Below are positions 36,781-48,544 of a stretch of 64,000 nt of DNA, piece after piece. The notes beneath the pieces were generated by a model that saw only the letters and a list, made by a program, of their open reading frames with translations, made no database searches and was not told the DNA's origin. Each line of letters opens with the position of its first letter. Position 1 is the first letter of the stretch. Source of the DNA: Hansfordia pulvinata (Eukaryota; Ascomycota; Sordariomycetes; Xylariales); assembly GCA_006538405.1 (NCBI GenBank), contig BJKQ01000010.1, forward strand, positions 1,116,001-1,180,000, read 5' to 3'. Position numbers and translations under genes: made by a program.

Positions 36781-37591
36781 CATTCTCGAACCCACCCAAC
36801 CTCCCTGCCGCCCAGACTCGACCGGGACGCTTTTCTTCGTCACGCCCGTCGCACTCGTCTTGCCCTCTTCTCTTCACCCGTCACACTGCTTTGTTTGGTC
36901 AAGTCACTTACACCAGGTACCGGGCTACCTACCTTACCTAGGTAATCGAGCTGTCGGCGGTTTCACACGCTCTTGTGTGTCTGTTCTTCTTGTTGGCCCC
37001 AAAGCGCGGCCAGCTCCTGAAACAGCGGCAGCACCTCGCCCGCCTCCTGCCATATCCCGCATCCGCCGCCTTCGCCGCCGCCTTGCACCCTTTCCTGACC
37101 TGACCTGACCTGACCTGACCTGACGTCTGGTCCTGTGTCCTGTCCCGTCCTGTCCTGTCCTGCCCAACACCTTTCGGCCGCCCAACAAACGCCCCGACTG
37201 CGCAAACGTCTCCCGACAGACAGGCTGCGCTCGCTCGTCTCGTTCCGTCCCTCTCGTGTCTCGCCCTCCTCCTTTCCCCTTCGCCGTCGTCCGTCCGTCC
37301 GTGCCCTCGCCCTTCGCACACCCCCGTCCGGCACTGCTCCTGCTCCTCCTTCTGCGCCTCTGCGCCGAGCCGCGCTACTCCAGCTCCGCCCCCCCGACGA
37401 CATCGTTTCGGCCCCGACCCGTCCCTCCTCACAGGCCGTCCTCTCTCGTCAAGAGTCTTTCCAGGTCGATCCGTTGCGCATCGAGTCGACCACCCTCCTG
37501 CCCCCGCCGATTACAACCTCTCTTCGTCTTGCGCAGCTAGACTTCCCCCTTCCTCAAGAGTCAACAACAACAACCAGCACCACCAGCCAGC

Positions 37592-39333
37592 ATGGGCGGC
37601 GTTCCGTCGGTGCCGCGCGATCGATCGCGGCAGCTCCAGGTGATTGGAGCAGGCTATGGCCGGACCGGCACGACAGCCATCTCCCTGGCGCTGGAGAAGC
37701 TGCTCGAGGGCCCCGTGATGCACGGCGGCACGCAGATCCTCGGGCGTGAAGATGGTATGTAGTACGCGCACAGTGTGGCGGTCGCGGCGGCGCATCGCAG
37801 CGCCGCGCAGCGCAACGCAACGCAACGCCACCCAACATCTCAACAGCAAGCCACAAAACAGACAGACAAACAAACAAACAAACAGACACGAGAGCTAACG
37901 CGCGACGGCACGCAGCATACCTGAAGAAGATGGTGGACCTGCACCGGCACCGCAACGACCGGCCGAAGATGATGCGGCTGCTGCGCGAGATCACGGCAGG
38001 CTTCGTGGGCATCACCGACCAGCCGGGTATCTTGTACATCCCCGAGCTGATGGAGCTGTACCCGGACGTCAAGGTCGTGCTGGTGACGAGGGATCCGGAA
38101 AAGTGGTGGAAGAGCATCGAGCCCGTGGCCAAGAACGTGTCCTTCTGGTGGCTGCGGTATCTGCTGTTCCCCGTGCCGGCGCTGAGGTGGCTGCCCGAGA
38201 TCTTTGAGGGCTTTATCGCCAAGTAAGTGGTCGTCTGCGAAACCCCCGCCTTCTTCACTTGACCACCCTTTCACTCCCTATCCATTCTCTCTTCACAAAA
38301 GTCATGTTCGGTGGTGGCTGTCCGTCCCCAGCTCATTCACTCGTCCGTTTGTCGGACGTCCCATCGGCCCAATCCTCTCGAAACGCGCCGGCCCACTTGG
38401 CGCCGGCAGCACGGCTGTGACATCACTGACACAAGGCGCGCGCAGGAACAAGGTGCTGTATGGCATGAATCTCAAGCCAGGCGTGGGTAAGTCAATTTCC
38501 AGCACCTGCCGGGACGCGCAATGTCCTGCGCCCGCCCCACCTAAAACCCTCCTCCCCTTGCCCCGCCCCCCAAGCCCGAAAGCCCAGGGGTGTCACTCGT
38601 AAGGGGTCGCCCGGCCACCTACCGCCTCCCGCTGTGTACCTCCCGGAGTTCCTTTGGCAGGCGCAAGTGCTCGCACGCCCGCATTAGCATCCACTCGTGT
38701 ACCACTACCGGGTGCTGCCGCTACAACAGCCCTGGAGTGATGGATCGGTGTTACCAACGGCCCCCTGCAAGCTCCAGCTAGGCCCCCCCCCCCCCCCCCA
38801 AAATGGATCTCGCTTCGGCACTCTTGTACCCCTCGTCCCCCACCCCCCCCCCCCCCCTAAATCCACCATCTAATCCCCTCCCCTGTCATCGTCACTACAT
38901 CCACCACTCGTACAACGCATGGATGGATGGATGGATGGAACAGCGCCATTGTGCGTGCACACGGGCTCGCAACGCGCCACGCCGTGCTTTCGTGGATGCT
39001 AACACGGCTCTTGCGCCCCCAGATCTGCTCAAGAACCACAACGACCATGTCCGCCGCGTCGTCCCCAAGGACCGCCTGCTCGAGATGGAGGTATCCGAGG
39101 GCTGGGAGCCGCTGTGCAAGTTCCTCGACATGCCCGTGCCCGACGAGCCCTTCCCTCGCACCAACGAGGCCGCCGCCGTCCAGCAGCGCTTCAAGGAGTG
39201 CATCTTCAACGCCGCCCTCATCTGGCTCGCCATCCTCTCCTTCACCTTCATGGGCGTCTACGTCCTCTTCTCCCTGTGGCAGCTCAGCAGCGAGGAGGAG
39301 CACGAGATGGACATGCCCCTGATGGCCGCGTAA
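37592..39333 (+). CDS. P-loop sulfotransferase-like protein (paralogue 2, four exons)
   Basis: Exons 37592-37754, 37916-38222, 38446-38486 (41 nt) and 39023-39333, giving 273 aa. The P-loop reads GAGYGRTGTTAISLAL, the classical form of this fungal Sulfotransfer_4-type family. VVLVTRDPEKWWKSI supplies the second phosphate-binding motif, and EGWEPLCKFLDMPVP with FPRTNEAAAV matches paralogue 1. A C-terminal hydrophobic helix (AALIWLAILSFTFMGVYVLF) followed by an acidic tail suggests a membrane-anchored enzyme. The acceptor is unknown. Donors are GTATGT, GTAAGT and GTAAGT. Intron 3 is 536 nt, long for this genome, and holds two poly-C tracts (38783-38799, 38843-38857). All exon phases join cleanly. 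Start: ATG after CAGCC, preceded by a long C/T-rich stretch. Confidence 0.87.
38783..38857 (+). repeat. two poly-C tracts (17 and 15 nt) in intron 3 of the sulfotransferase-like gene
   Basis: C runs at 38783-38799 and 38843-38857, within the 536-nt intron. Confidence 0.9.
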
Positions 39334-40264
39334 AGAGGACGGTTGGCCGTGATTGACGGGCGCGTGGTGGTGATTGGGATCAGGGGGGCGAGGCAAATCT
39401 TCGTGATCGACCCCTCGCCGCCCTCTCCCTCTCGCATCGTACGATCCGGCTCGTCATTCTTGTCACCTTTCTTCTGCATGCGAACGCGACAACCCGGGCG
39501 GCCGCGAGTCTCAACGGGCGGAGGCGCGCGTACTCGTAGTCGGGCGACTTTCGCTTGCTTTTTCCTTCCATCTCCCGTCCTTTCTTCCTTCTTCCACTGT
39601 CTCTTGGTGTTTCTTGGGTGGCCGGAGTTCCGGCTTGGTTTCTCTTTGTCGGTACATTGGTGGTTCCCCTTCGCCGCCTGCATTGCATACCTCTCTGCGC
39701 TGGCTGGCGATGCCGGCTTTTCTTCCCGTCCAAAGAGTTTCTGTCTGTACTATACCCAGCATCCATTGCGTCTGTATCTACTTGCAAGTAGCCCTTTTTT
39801 TCGTCTGTCGCGGGCCATGTGGTCTGCGTGGCGCGCGGGCCAGTCTTTCAGCCTGCTCGCGCCCTCAGAAAAAGAACAATAGAGGAATCCGACCAGTCCT
39901 CCCAGAGCCGTTCGGTATCAACCTCCAGTGCCTTCCCGCGCTGCGGCGTTGTACAGCGCCACGATGATGCTTCGTCTGGCTTGCGCCCGTGTTCTGGTGC
40001 AGCGCGACTCTTCCCCCCAACGCCCCCAATCGCGCAGACTGCACGTTGAAAAACTGTAATCAGCCTCACAGCCACGACGCGGGCGGGTCGGGGCGGCACG
40101 TCGGTCGGGTATCAAGCACGCAATAGGGGTATTATTCGTCTCTCGGACGAGAACGCGTACAGCCGCCCGCCAAGAGCGTCTCTTGCTGCGGGGGCGCGTT
40201 GGGTAAGATTGTGAGGGATGCGACGTTCGTCTTGGCTTGGCCGATCAGATTCGCAGCGGACCCA

Positions 40265-40346
<82 letters not shown>
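40265..40346. repeat. (CA)n microsatellite, about 41 units
   Basis: 82 nt of perfect CA in intergenic DNA. Confidence 0.95.
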
Positions 40347-40349
<3 letters not shown>

Positions 40350-41550
40350 CTCCTTCCACGTGGAACAGGGTAACAACGGGCCACTCCATGACTGCTTCCC
40401 CCCCCCCTCCTGCGCGCACCGTCCAATACTCCGCAAGCATGCAACAGTTCATCATGCCACGAAATCACTTTCGCTTCAAAGTCTTTCGAGGTGGCGAGAG
40501 CGCGCGCGCGCGCCCGCTCAAGGCAAGGGGAACGGCCGTTCCGAGGCAGGATCTTGCGACTGTGCCCTTCTTCTATGCAGGGGCCTCGCCGGGTGTGACG
40601 TCACACCTTTCAAGACATCCATACACACATCACGGTCCTCTCTTCCACGAGCACACGTACGAAACAGCCAACCCGACCCTCGACAACCCCAACCCCCCCC
40701 CCCTGGCGGCGCTGACCTACTCCGTAAAAGCCGCGCCTGCTTTCACGTGCCGGTTCGTATGTTTTGCCCGGGCTGGAGATGCGCCGCAAGGAACGACGCC
40801 GGGCCCTCTCGCTCGTGCGTCGTCAGCCTGCGTGCTCCTTTGGCGTCTGCTGCTGCTGCTGCTGCTGTCGTGGAGACTGGCAGCCGGCGGCTGGACCCCT
40901 GATCGAACGCGCATGCGCCGTCCGCGCGCAACAATACCTGCAATGCCAGACAGCCAGGTCCCTCGTGTACGAGCTCCTGCACCAGTGCGTACTCGTACGT
41001 AGTAAGCTGAAGGGGGGGCGGGAGCTCGGTTGGTGAAGTTCGCGCGCAAGGGTCCTGCTGCGTCTGGCCTGCATCTGCGAGGCAAAATCCAGCACCATCT
41101 TTCACTATCTCTCTCTACCTTTATCTCTAGATCACAAGAAGCACCCCGAATACCCTCCGCGCAGCACGCGCTCTCCCTGTCTTCTCTCGCATCGAAACCC
41201 GTAGAGCGGGTAGACCCCGAGATCATCGCCGAACTCAGCCCCTTGTGCCCTTGTACTCGTAAGGAATGCGGCCTCTGCTCCCTTTCTTCTTCTTTACCGA
41301 GATTCAGACCGTCACCAATCGCCCCCAACCGCTACGTCAACTCCAATTACCCCTGCTGGCTGTCTTGACCCGCAGGCACGTGTTTGGGTCTGGAAGCTCG
41401 CAGTACTCGTGCAACCAAGCGAGCTTTTATGTGTACTTCCGATGAGGCTTCTCAACTCGCTTGTCCACACTCCGTACACTTCCGTCTGTTGTGCCCTGAC
41501 AAGCTCTATCCCGCCTGTCTGCTTGGTCGCAGCGCCATCGTCACATGCGC

Positions 41551-41571
41551 GGGGGGGGGGGGGGGGGGGGG
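41551..41571. repeat. poly-G tract (21 nt)
   Basis: Homopolymer directly visible in intergenic DNA. Confidence 0.95.
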
Positions 41572-41889
41572 CATGCAAGCGTGTGCTCATGGCTTTTCTA
41601 CGACCCATTCGCTGTCGTACCGGTGAGACCAAGTCAAGTTCTTCAAACCCCTCTCGAAGGCGCGTTGCTGCGTTGGCGATAAAGTGACATGCGAGCACAA
41701 TGTCTCATCCCGCCTCGATCTGTATGAATCATGTTGAGACACGGTAGACTACAAGTAGTGAGACAATAAAGTATTCTCTTTTCCGCCCTGCTTGGGCTCC
41801 AGCAATCATAAAATCACCCTCGTACGCCTCACGCCTGAGCCCGACACCCAGTCATAGTTCCGTCGCAGCTGTCCTGAAAACCAAGACGA

Positions 41890-44853
41890 CTATGCCCCGG
41901 CGACAACCGCCAGGCTTTCATAGATGGTCTTCTTAACCGCATAAAACGTGCCACCGCTGCCACCCCCGAGAGCGCCACTGCGCCCAGTCGAGGAGAGACC
42001 ACCAAACCCGACGCTTTCAACGTCGACGCGGCCTGACGCCGTCTTGCGCACAATAACCGAGCCGTCCACTACAAGGGTACCCTCGCCGCGGAACTCGGCT
42101 GAGTGGCCTGCCTGCTGCATGGCGCGTCTCAGGTCCGCCAGACGCAGGTCGCCGACGTGGAGGGGTTGCGCCGCCGAGTGTCTTGACGCCGACGCGTACA
42201 TGTTCGCAGGCAAAACATCGAGTGTCGGTTCCGCCGCCGCCGCCGATGCATCCTCGCCTGCCGTGGTGGACATGGTGTAGTTCGCCGCGGGCGACGGCGG
42301 GTCGGGGAACTGGGATGTCTTCTGTCGCTTCGCTATCGAGTCGGCCTCAGCCTCGGCAGCCTCCTTTGCCATAGCTAGCAAGCGACCTGTGACAGTGGCA
42401 ATGCTGAGGCCGCGCACACTCTGCCACCTGAGCTGCTTGACAAGCGCGGGCGCAAGGCGGACGACCCAAGCATTGGTATCAACACTGGCGTTGACAGTCG
42501 ACCCGATGCTGGGCGTATAGATGTCGATAGTGCCCTCGGTAAACAACTTCTTGCAGTCAGACGACAGTGCCAGCGTCTCGTCGTTGCTGCCGCCAATGAG
42601 CACGAGCTTGCGCGGTTGAATCAGGGGAATCAGCATCTGTAGACTGCGCTTGTCGTGAATGCCACTGAAATCAACAAACTCGATCCGCAGATGTGCTGCC
42701 ACCTTCTCAGTGGTGATGACAATCTTGGACGGCCCCACAGGTGCCTCTTCGGCCTCGTCGGGTATGTCATCCAGTTCATCACGGACAGAGTCATCAGCTG
42801 CGGCCAGCTCCATGTCGTCAGACACATTCCGCTTAAGCTGCGGTCTCTTGCTGTTGCCGTTCTTCCCCGTGGAAGCCGCATCATCCCACTTGCGTTTCCT
42901 CCCGAGACCGTCAGCACGGTCATCTTGCTTGCTCTGCTCCTCCTGGTTCTCGGCTTCCTCGCGCTCCTCTGCCCGCAAGAAATCTTCTGGGCGAATGAGC
43001 TCTCCGTAGTCATCGGCGCGTTTCCGACGAACGGGGTGTGGGAACATGCGATCGCGTCCCTTTTTGTCTCTGACATCGAAGTCATAAACCCCCTTCTTCT
43101 TGAGAAGGACGTTGATACCAAGATCTTCGTCGCTTAGCGCGGCCTTCTTGCGACTGGCCTGGCCCATAGTCGTGGCCGCATTGAGCGCTTTACCCTGCTG
43201 CTCATCTTCCGAGTCATCAGATTCCGAGGACGACTCAGAGACATCATCCCCAACGTCCCCGAAGCTTCCAGAGCCGTTGCGTTGCCGTTTTGGGTCGTGT
43301 TCTGAAGCTGACGCTGCTGAGCGAGCCACTGCTGGTAGACTACGAGGTCGTTCCCTTCGAGTGCCTGCTTGTTGGCGTCAACAAACTCCAATTCGCTGCC
43401 CTGGCCGCTAGGGCTTGCGACAGCGTTGTCGGTCTGATGCTTCCACCACTTCCACAGCTGCGCTGACAACGATAGCCGAGAGTCCGGGGACAGCGCAGGC
43501 TGCTCGGTAAGGATTACGAGGTTGTTGGGGTCCTGGGCAATGCGGCGAAGGGCGTCCTTGGAAAAGCCCCACTCCAGACTGTTGTCGCTGGCGATGATGA
43601 CCTTGGGGGCCGAAGGGGCATCAGCACCGGCCCCGTCGTCGCGGTTCAAGATCTTCTCCACCTGCCCCTTCCGATCGAGAAGGCGCAGGTGCTTGAACTC
43701 GAATGGACCCGCGTCTTTACCGTGCTTCGAAGCGTCTGAATTGCCATTGGATCTCTTGGTTCCGTCGGCGACTGCTTCGAATTCGCGAACAATGCTGTCA
43801 TCCATCCACTCAAGCATGCTCCGGGCGTAGCGCATGGTGCTCTGGATGTTACGCCCAGCCAGATAGAGTTTCGCAGGGCGCAGTAGGGGTTCGGAGGTGG
43901 AGTCGGCACGCCATGCATGTTCCATCAGATAAGCCAGTTCGAGGACACGGGCACTCGAGTCGGTCGGAATCAGTACGGTGCCCCCGTTGGCCACACACGC
44001 CTTGACCTTGTCGAGAAGCTGCTCGTCGCGCTTGGCGCGGCCGCCAGAAATCGATGGTTTCTCGCCGCCTCTGGAACTGCATACGAGAGCCGTGGGCTTT
44101 CGCAGCTGCTCAATGACCTCTGCTCCTCCGCTGCCTGCTCCTCCCAGCCATGCAGCACCAGCGTAGACATTTTCGCGACCCTGGTTCCAGTCAACCGCGT
44201 AGACTATCGACTCGAGGCCGTGCTGAATGTGCCAGATTGTACCTCCAAGGGTGTGGCCGGAGTTGTAGGCTGTGATGGAGAGGCCATTGAGGGGAGGGGA
44301 CAATGGCGACGCCAGGGGCTGGTGGGGTTGCGAGTACTTCAGGGGGTGGATGAGGGAGAAGTAGTTGGCTATTTCCTCGAGCGTCGGGGCTGGAGCAGAA
44401 AGTTGGATGTAGGCTCGTTGTCGGAGGGGTAAGAGATGTCATCAAGGGCAGAATCGGGAATAGTAGTGGCCGCGGACGGAGTGGAAGCGTAGAGGTCCTG
44501 GAGCAGGGTGCGACCGAGGGCGATGACGGGGGTGGTAGCATAGACGGGTATGCGCGTGAAAAGAGGAAAATGTTTGCAGCAGTGCGCAAAGGCGGCGATG
44601 TGGTTGACGGTAGCATGGGTTAGGAGGACAAGAGAGATGGTGGGAGTCTGCCTGCTCTGGTGTCAGTGGGTGCCGGTTTCTCACGGGCCGGAAAAGGGAG
44701 GGGCGTACTTCTCGAGCTCCTTGAGCTTGGCGACATCAAACGTCTCATCCCATCCGACGTCGACAAGCAGCTTGATGCCGCCGTCGAGCTCTAGAATGGA
44801 CTGGGAGGCAGAGGATTCGGACAAGGCGCCCTGGAGGGGCTGAGGGTGAACAT
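41890..44853 (-). CDS. cft2: cleavage and polyadenylation factor subunit Cft2/CPSF100 (three frame breaks)
   Basis: Exon 1 44853-44709 and exon 2 44651-41890 (57-nt intron, donor GTACGC); about 969 aa. Cft2 is the catalytically inactive partner of the CPSF73/Ysh1 endonuclease in nuclear mRNA 3'-end processing. Seen in order: start MFT, then LELDGGIKLLVDVGWDE, a metallo-beta-lactamase fold with the degenerate motif LLTHATVNHIAAF, the beta-CASP region (SITAYNSGHTLGGTIWHIQH; VYAVDWNQGRENVYAG), TLVLIP-like DSSARVLELAYLMEHAW, an acidic linker (SESSSESDDSEDEQQGKALN), DLGINVLLKKKGVYDFDV and the C-terminal RMMBL-like part. As written, the frame breaks at G4 44836-44839, G4 44386-44389 and C4 43257-43260 (forward strand). 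Each is repaired by one more base. The gene is essential in yeast, so base-calling error is far likelier than loss. Confidence 0.92.
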
Positions 44854-46035
44854 TGCTGCATTATACCATGGGCAGGTTGCGCGGTTGTGCTGATTCGGCG
44901 GGCTGATGCAATGCCAGAGCTGCCGCAACTGGGTGTGCCGACACTGGCGATGCCGGAATAGGTGGGTGAGCCGAGCCGAGGGTTGAGTCGGGCGGTGATG
45001 GTGATGCTTCAGACGTCGACACCAGAATGAATCGCTGACGGCTGACGCTTCATCTGGCCGGAACGCGCCTGCTCTAGCGCGACGGCGAATGGGACGGGCA
45101 GGTGCTCGGTACACTTGGGACTGCCGTACTTTGGTGGCGGTGCGAGTCTCGATACTTTGGCCGAAAAGGATCGTCTGGAGCTCAAGCAGCCAATCAGAAG
45201 CATCAGATGCCCGAGCGAACTGCTCTGCGCCGTGGGTGACGGGACCCACCAAAGCTTCAGCAGGTAACCAGGTACCCTCCACTCTTTTACTCTCATTCGA
45301 GTTGGAGGGAGCGGTTCGGATAGCTTCATCCACCAGACCCGACCTACAGTCTTACATCGTGTACATCTGTCACTCACCACTGATCCCTCTATACGTTGAG
45401 TATGATTCTCGTGTGTCAAAGATTAATGACGACGCACAAGCCAGGGTAAGGTCAGCTCGGCTCGCCTAGGAGCACATTTGAATCACGGCCGTCGGGGCTG
45501 AATCGTGAGCCGCGACTCTTCTAACAGGCCATAACGCTCATCAGTGAGCTCAATTCCGGCGGCTCCATAACCCTGTGCCCCTGCCCCAACGAACAATAGG
45601 ATAAGCGAAAGCGAGCTTCTCAACGCCCACTCAACCGTTCGATTCGGTGCTCGCACTCGGGATCAAACCTGGACATACCTCGCCTTGGTCTCTAGTAAGC
45701 TGCGGACAGTAGCTCTGCAACCTTGAAGAAGCAGGGATACTTGACCATTTGGATTGAAGGATCAGCCGACATGACCCGTGAAGCTATTCCGTGCTTCTGC
45801 TCTCGTCAGATTACCCCAAAAATGGCACGGTCTACAGCATGTCAGCAGAAAGCTGTTGGAGTTACCTTTGAGAGGCATCGCAGTTCCTCTCGTAACTATA
45901 GCCCAACAAGGCGTCATGTTTTGGTATAAATATCAACTAGATTCTCTCTCCAATCTGCTCTAAGTTCTCCTGTCATCGACTACTTGCACATTATCCAAAC
46001 CTACGATTGAATCCTCTTTCACCCTATTAAGAACC
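44854..46035. other. divergent intergenic region
   Basis: Shared upstream region of CFT2 (minus) and the Dabb-like gene (plus). No gene supported. A TATA element lies at 45925-45932. Confidence 0.5.
45925..45932 (+). promoter_or_regulatory. TATA box (TATAAATA) of the Dabb-like gene
   Basis: TATAAATA about 104 nt before the ATG at 46036, followed by a C/T-rich stretch, a common layout of strongly expressed fungal promoters. Confidence 0.5.
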
Positions 46036-46516
46036 ATGCCTATCAACAAGTTCGGCCTTCTTGCCATCCCCGATCCGGCCAAGCAGGACGCCGCGATCGA
46101 GGCCTTCAACAAGCTTGCCTCCGTCTGCAAGAAGGTAGACCAGCCCAGTCCAGCCATCCCTCCCTGGAGCGAGACGAAGTTCTGTGCCGGCTAACATTGG
46201 GTTCAGGATGGCGCAGCATACGTCCTCTCTGCTAAGGCTGCCAAGTGCACTGTCGCTACAGACAAGCCCGGTTCCCAGCCATGGACCGTCGTCTTCAAGG
46301 CCTGTTTCGCCTCTCAGGAGTAAGACTTCTCTCCCCCTGTCCGCTAGCTGTTGCCAGCAGCATGGCACTTGCCTGCAGCATGACTTGAAAGCTCACAGCA
46401 TATCTCCAAACAGGGACCTCGAGTACTGCCAGGCATCTGAGGACTTCAAGGCGCTCCGAGAGCAGGCCAGATCACTGGGTTCCACCGGCTTTATCGCTGT
46501 TGTGGCCGACATTTAA
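46036..46516 (+). CDS. small dimeric alpha/beta-barrel (Dabb-like) protein
   Basis: Three exons, 46036-46134, 46207-46319 and 46414-46516, giving 104 aa without signal peptide or membrane helix. The pattern suits a ferredoxin-like alpha/beta-barrel monomer: strand KFGLLAIPDP, helix AAIEAFNKLASVCKK, strand AYVLSAKAAKC, strand WTVVFKACFAS, helix DLEYCQASEDFKALREQARS, final strand TGFIAVVADI. Such stress-responsive A/B-barrel proteins are small cytosolic dimers, some with enzymatic roles. No catalytic residue can be named here, so the function stays open. Donors GTAGAC and GTAAGA, acceptors CAG. A good TATA box suggests inducible or strong expression. Fold assignment is from the predicted strand-helix order and is moderate in certainty. 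Confidence 0.65.
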
Positions 46517-47536
46517 ACTCTGGCTTGCAGTAATCACTGCCAGAGTATATGGTCAAGCCCATGGTAGGCACGGTCACAACATCTCTGCCATGCCACAATC
46601 TGACCAGATCTTGTGACCGTGATCAACACAGAGGTACTAAGGCCCTATTAGATACTTTCGCGTCTCGTACCAATACAATCTGTCCTACCAAACGGCAGTC
46701 TGTCCTACCATAAATAAAGAACGTCCATGTGCAAGCTATCTTTTCATTTTGGCAGTGGCTGCTTCACACCGTGTATGCATGATTGCACAAAGCGCCACGT
46801 TCGTGTCCCATCTCTCACCCACCACTCGTTGTCAAGGAAGCGAACGGCTTTGCGTGGAGTTGCAATAAGGAGTGTTCCGGATAATTGGCGTGGCCTTTGT
46901 ACGCGGCTCCCACTGCTTGCAGGTAAAGGTAACCTTTCCAAGTACCTGATCCGCACCAAGGCAGATACTTGGCCGATTCGTTAAGACCAGACAGATTGTC
47001 CTGCACTGCAAACAGTGTTGCTGTTACATGATGAAGGCAGACGTGAAAGGATTCCGATAAGCAACTGCAGCAGGCTGCCTCCAGACATCAACACTCAATG
47101 AAACCCCCCTTGGCATCATGATCCGCTCGCAGGCGTCAGTGCGAGGGGCTGCATACAGGATTCAACTTGGTCATCATCGTTGCGGCTTCATCCGGGCACG
47201 CAGCTCTCGACGTCTTGGAAGCCTGTCGTAGGAAGGTGCGGTACGAGAGGCCATCATCCGAGGGCGGATCTTCGGGCTGCATATGTATCATGTTACGGCC
47301 ACGACTATCCCTTTGCAAGTGACTGCGAATAGGGAATCAAGGCTGCAAGTCAGCCGCGTCGGAAGCCAGACTCGCCCGCGGCCCGGTAGCGGAATGCCAG
47401 TGCATTGTGGTCGACCATGGGCACATACTCATGGAATACCTTCTTCTGTCCCGATGTGCAACGTGGACATTCCACTGATGCATCACACAGATATAACGGT
47501 GTCCAAGAAAGCTCACCCAAGCTTGCAGATGGACCC
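46517..47536. other. convergent intergenic region
   Basis: 3' regions of the Dabb-like gene and VPS51. No gene or repeat seen. Confidence 0.5.
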
Positions 47537-48544
47537 TCAGTCGCCCGCACCTTCGGGTCGTTCCTCGGCTGCCTCTCGCCAGTTGCCCTGGCCAGATTCT
47601 CCGCGCAGAGCAGCATCCCCGTCTTGAAGGCAAAGCTCGACATCGTCGCCACCAACGTCTTGCTCCTTCCAGACCAGCAGTAACTTGCGAGGCATCTTCC
47701 AGGCCTGCTTGGCCTCGTCAACCCTGCCAGCGGAAACAAGAGCGCGAACTTTGCCTGGGGTATCTAGGACCTCGGCAGCCAGTTTCTTTGCTCTTGCTTT
47801 CTTTTGCTTCTTTTCCTCAGCCTCGCGGCTGGCAGCGTCGGGGGGCGATATGGAAGCGCGCAGGGAGTCCCGAATGGAGGAGGCCTGTGAGTATATTTGG
47901 GCTATGGCAGGATCCAACGTGGATGCCATGGGGTTTAACGGGTCCATGTTTGTCCGCATCTATTAGACAGTCAGCACGTGTGGAAAGGACAGAAGCCAAA
48001 GAGCTCATGAGGCAACCTTTCGTATCGTCTCGGTGGCCGTGATGAGTTTGCTGTAGTTGTCATACACGAGCGCCTTCTTCTCAGCATCAAGAGCTCTGGT
48101 TTCGCCGAGCACGCGTGTATAGAGGCGGAGCAGGTCCTCGAGACCGTTCTCGGCAAGAGCTCGCTGGACATAGGCAGCGGAATCGAAGTCGTCCTTGTCC
48201 ATTTCGCTTGGCGGTACCTCGGAAGCTTCGGCACCGCCCGCGGCGGTGATGATGCCGAGAGGGTCAGTCACCTCGACGGCCGGAGGGGCTGCCGACTTGG
48301 GCAGGTTGTAATACTCGCGTAGAGCAGCGCGATTTCGGCGGCCGGGGTTGGCGGGGCCTGTGGCAGCAGTGCTGGAGGGGGCGCCTCCGCTGCCGCCATT
48401 GCCGGGGTTGGGTGATGCGGTAGCTGAGCGGGGGATATCGAGACTGGCGCGCTGGGACGAGGTAGGGCTGGTGATGGCCTGAGAGGAGGGTACGCGCCGC
48501 GGCAGGGGCGTGCCCGGGTCGCGGGGCGAAGCTATCGTGGACAT
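47537..48544 (-). CDS. vps51: Vps51, GARP tethering complex subunit
   Basis: Two exons, 48544-48017 and 47959-47537, giving 316 aa. The 57-nt intron has a weak donor (GTTGCC) and joins ATETIRK to MRTNMDPLNPM, which is the conserved Vps51 sequence order. A Ser/Pro-rich N terminus precedes the hallmark RRNRAALREYYNLPK (about residues 70-84). Then come DFDSAAYVQRALAENGLEDLLRLYTRVL, helices of the Vps51/Vps67 domain, and a basic coiled coil EEKKQKKARAKKLAAEVLD. GARP (Vps51-54) tethers endosome-derived vesicles at the trans-Golgi and Vps51 binds the Tlg1 SNARE; this is family knowledge. The C terminus (PRKLLLVWKEQ, VGGDDVELCLQDG) also matches the family. The gene is head-to-head with RMI1, 591 nt between starts. 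Confidence 0.88.

Larger units (their letters stand above)
31930..37591. other. 5.7-kb gene-poor region
   Basis: No supported gene. Contents: (TACGG)n at about 33336-33375; (GA)n at about 33476-33506; (CA)n at 34001-34039; a 17-bp tandem repeat at 35557-35624; GAGTC/AAGTC and GTGC repeats at 36030-36110; poly-G of 24 at 36757-36780; CCTGA repeats at about 37095-37124; and many TACTCGTA and TACCTACC elements. The last 450 bases are C/T-rich and probably the leader of the next gene. Confidence 0.45.
39334..41889. other. convergent intergenic region
   Basis: No supported gene. It contains (CA)n at 40265-40346 and poly-G of 21 at 41551-41571, a GCT run at about 40847-40868, and TACTCGTA elements at about 39530, 40985 and 41253. 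Confidence 0.45.

Noticed and set aside
41890..44853. CFT2 as a pseudogene
   Set aside because: All breaks have the same homopolymer context and sign, and the protein is otherwise intact over about 969 residues, so an assembly error is more likely.
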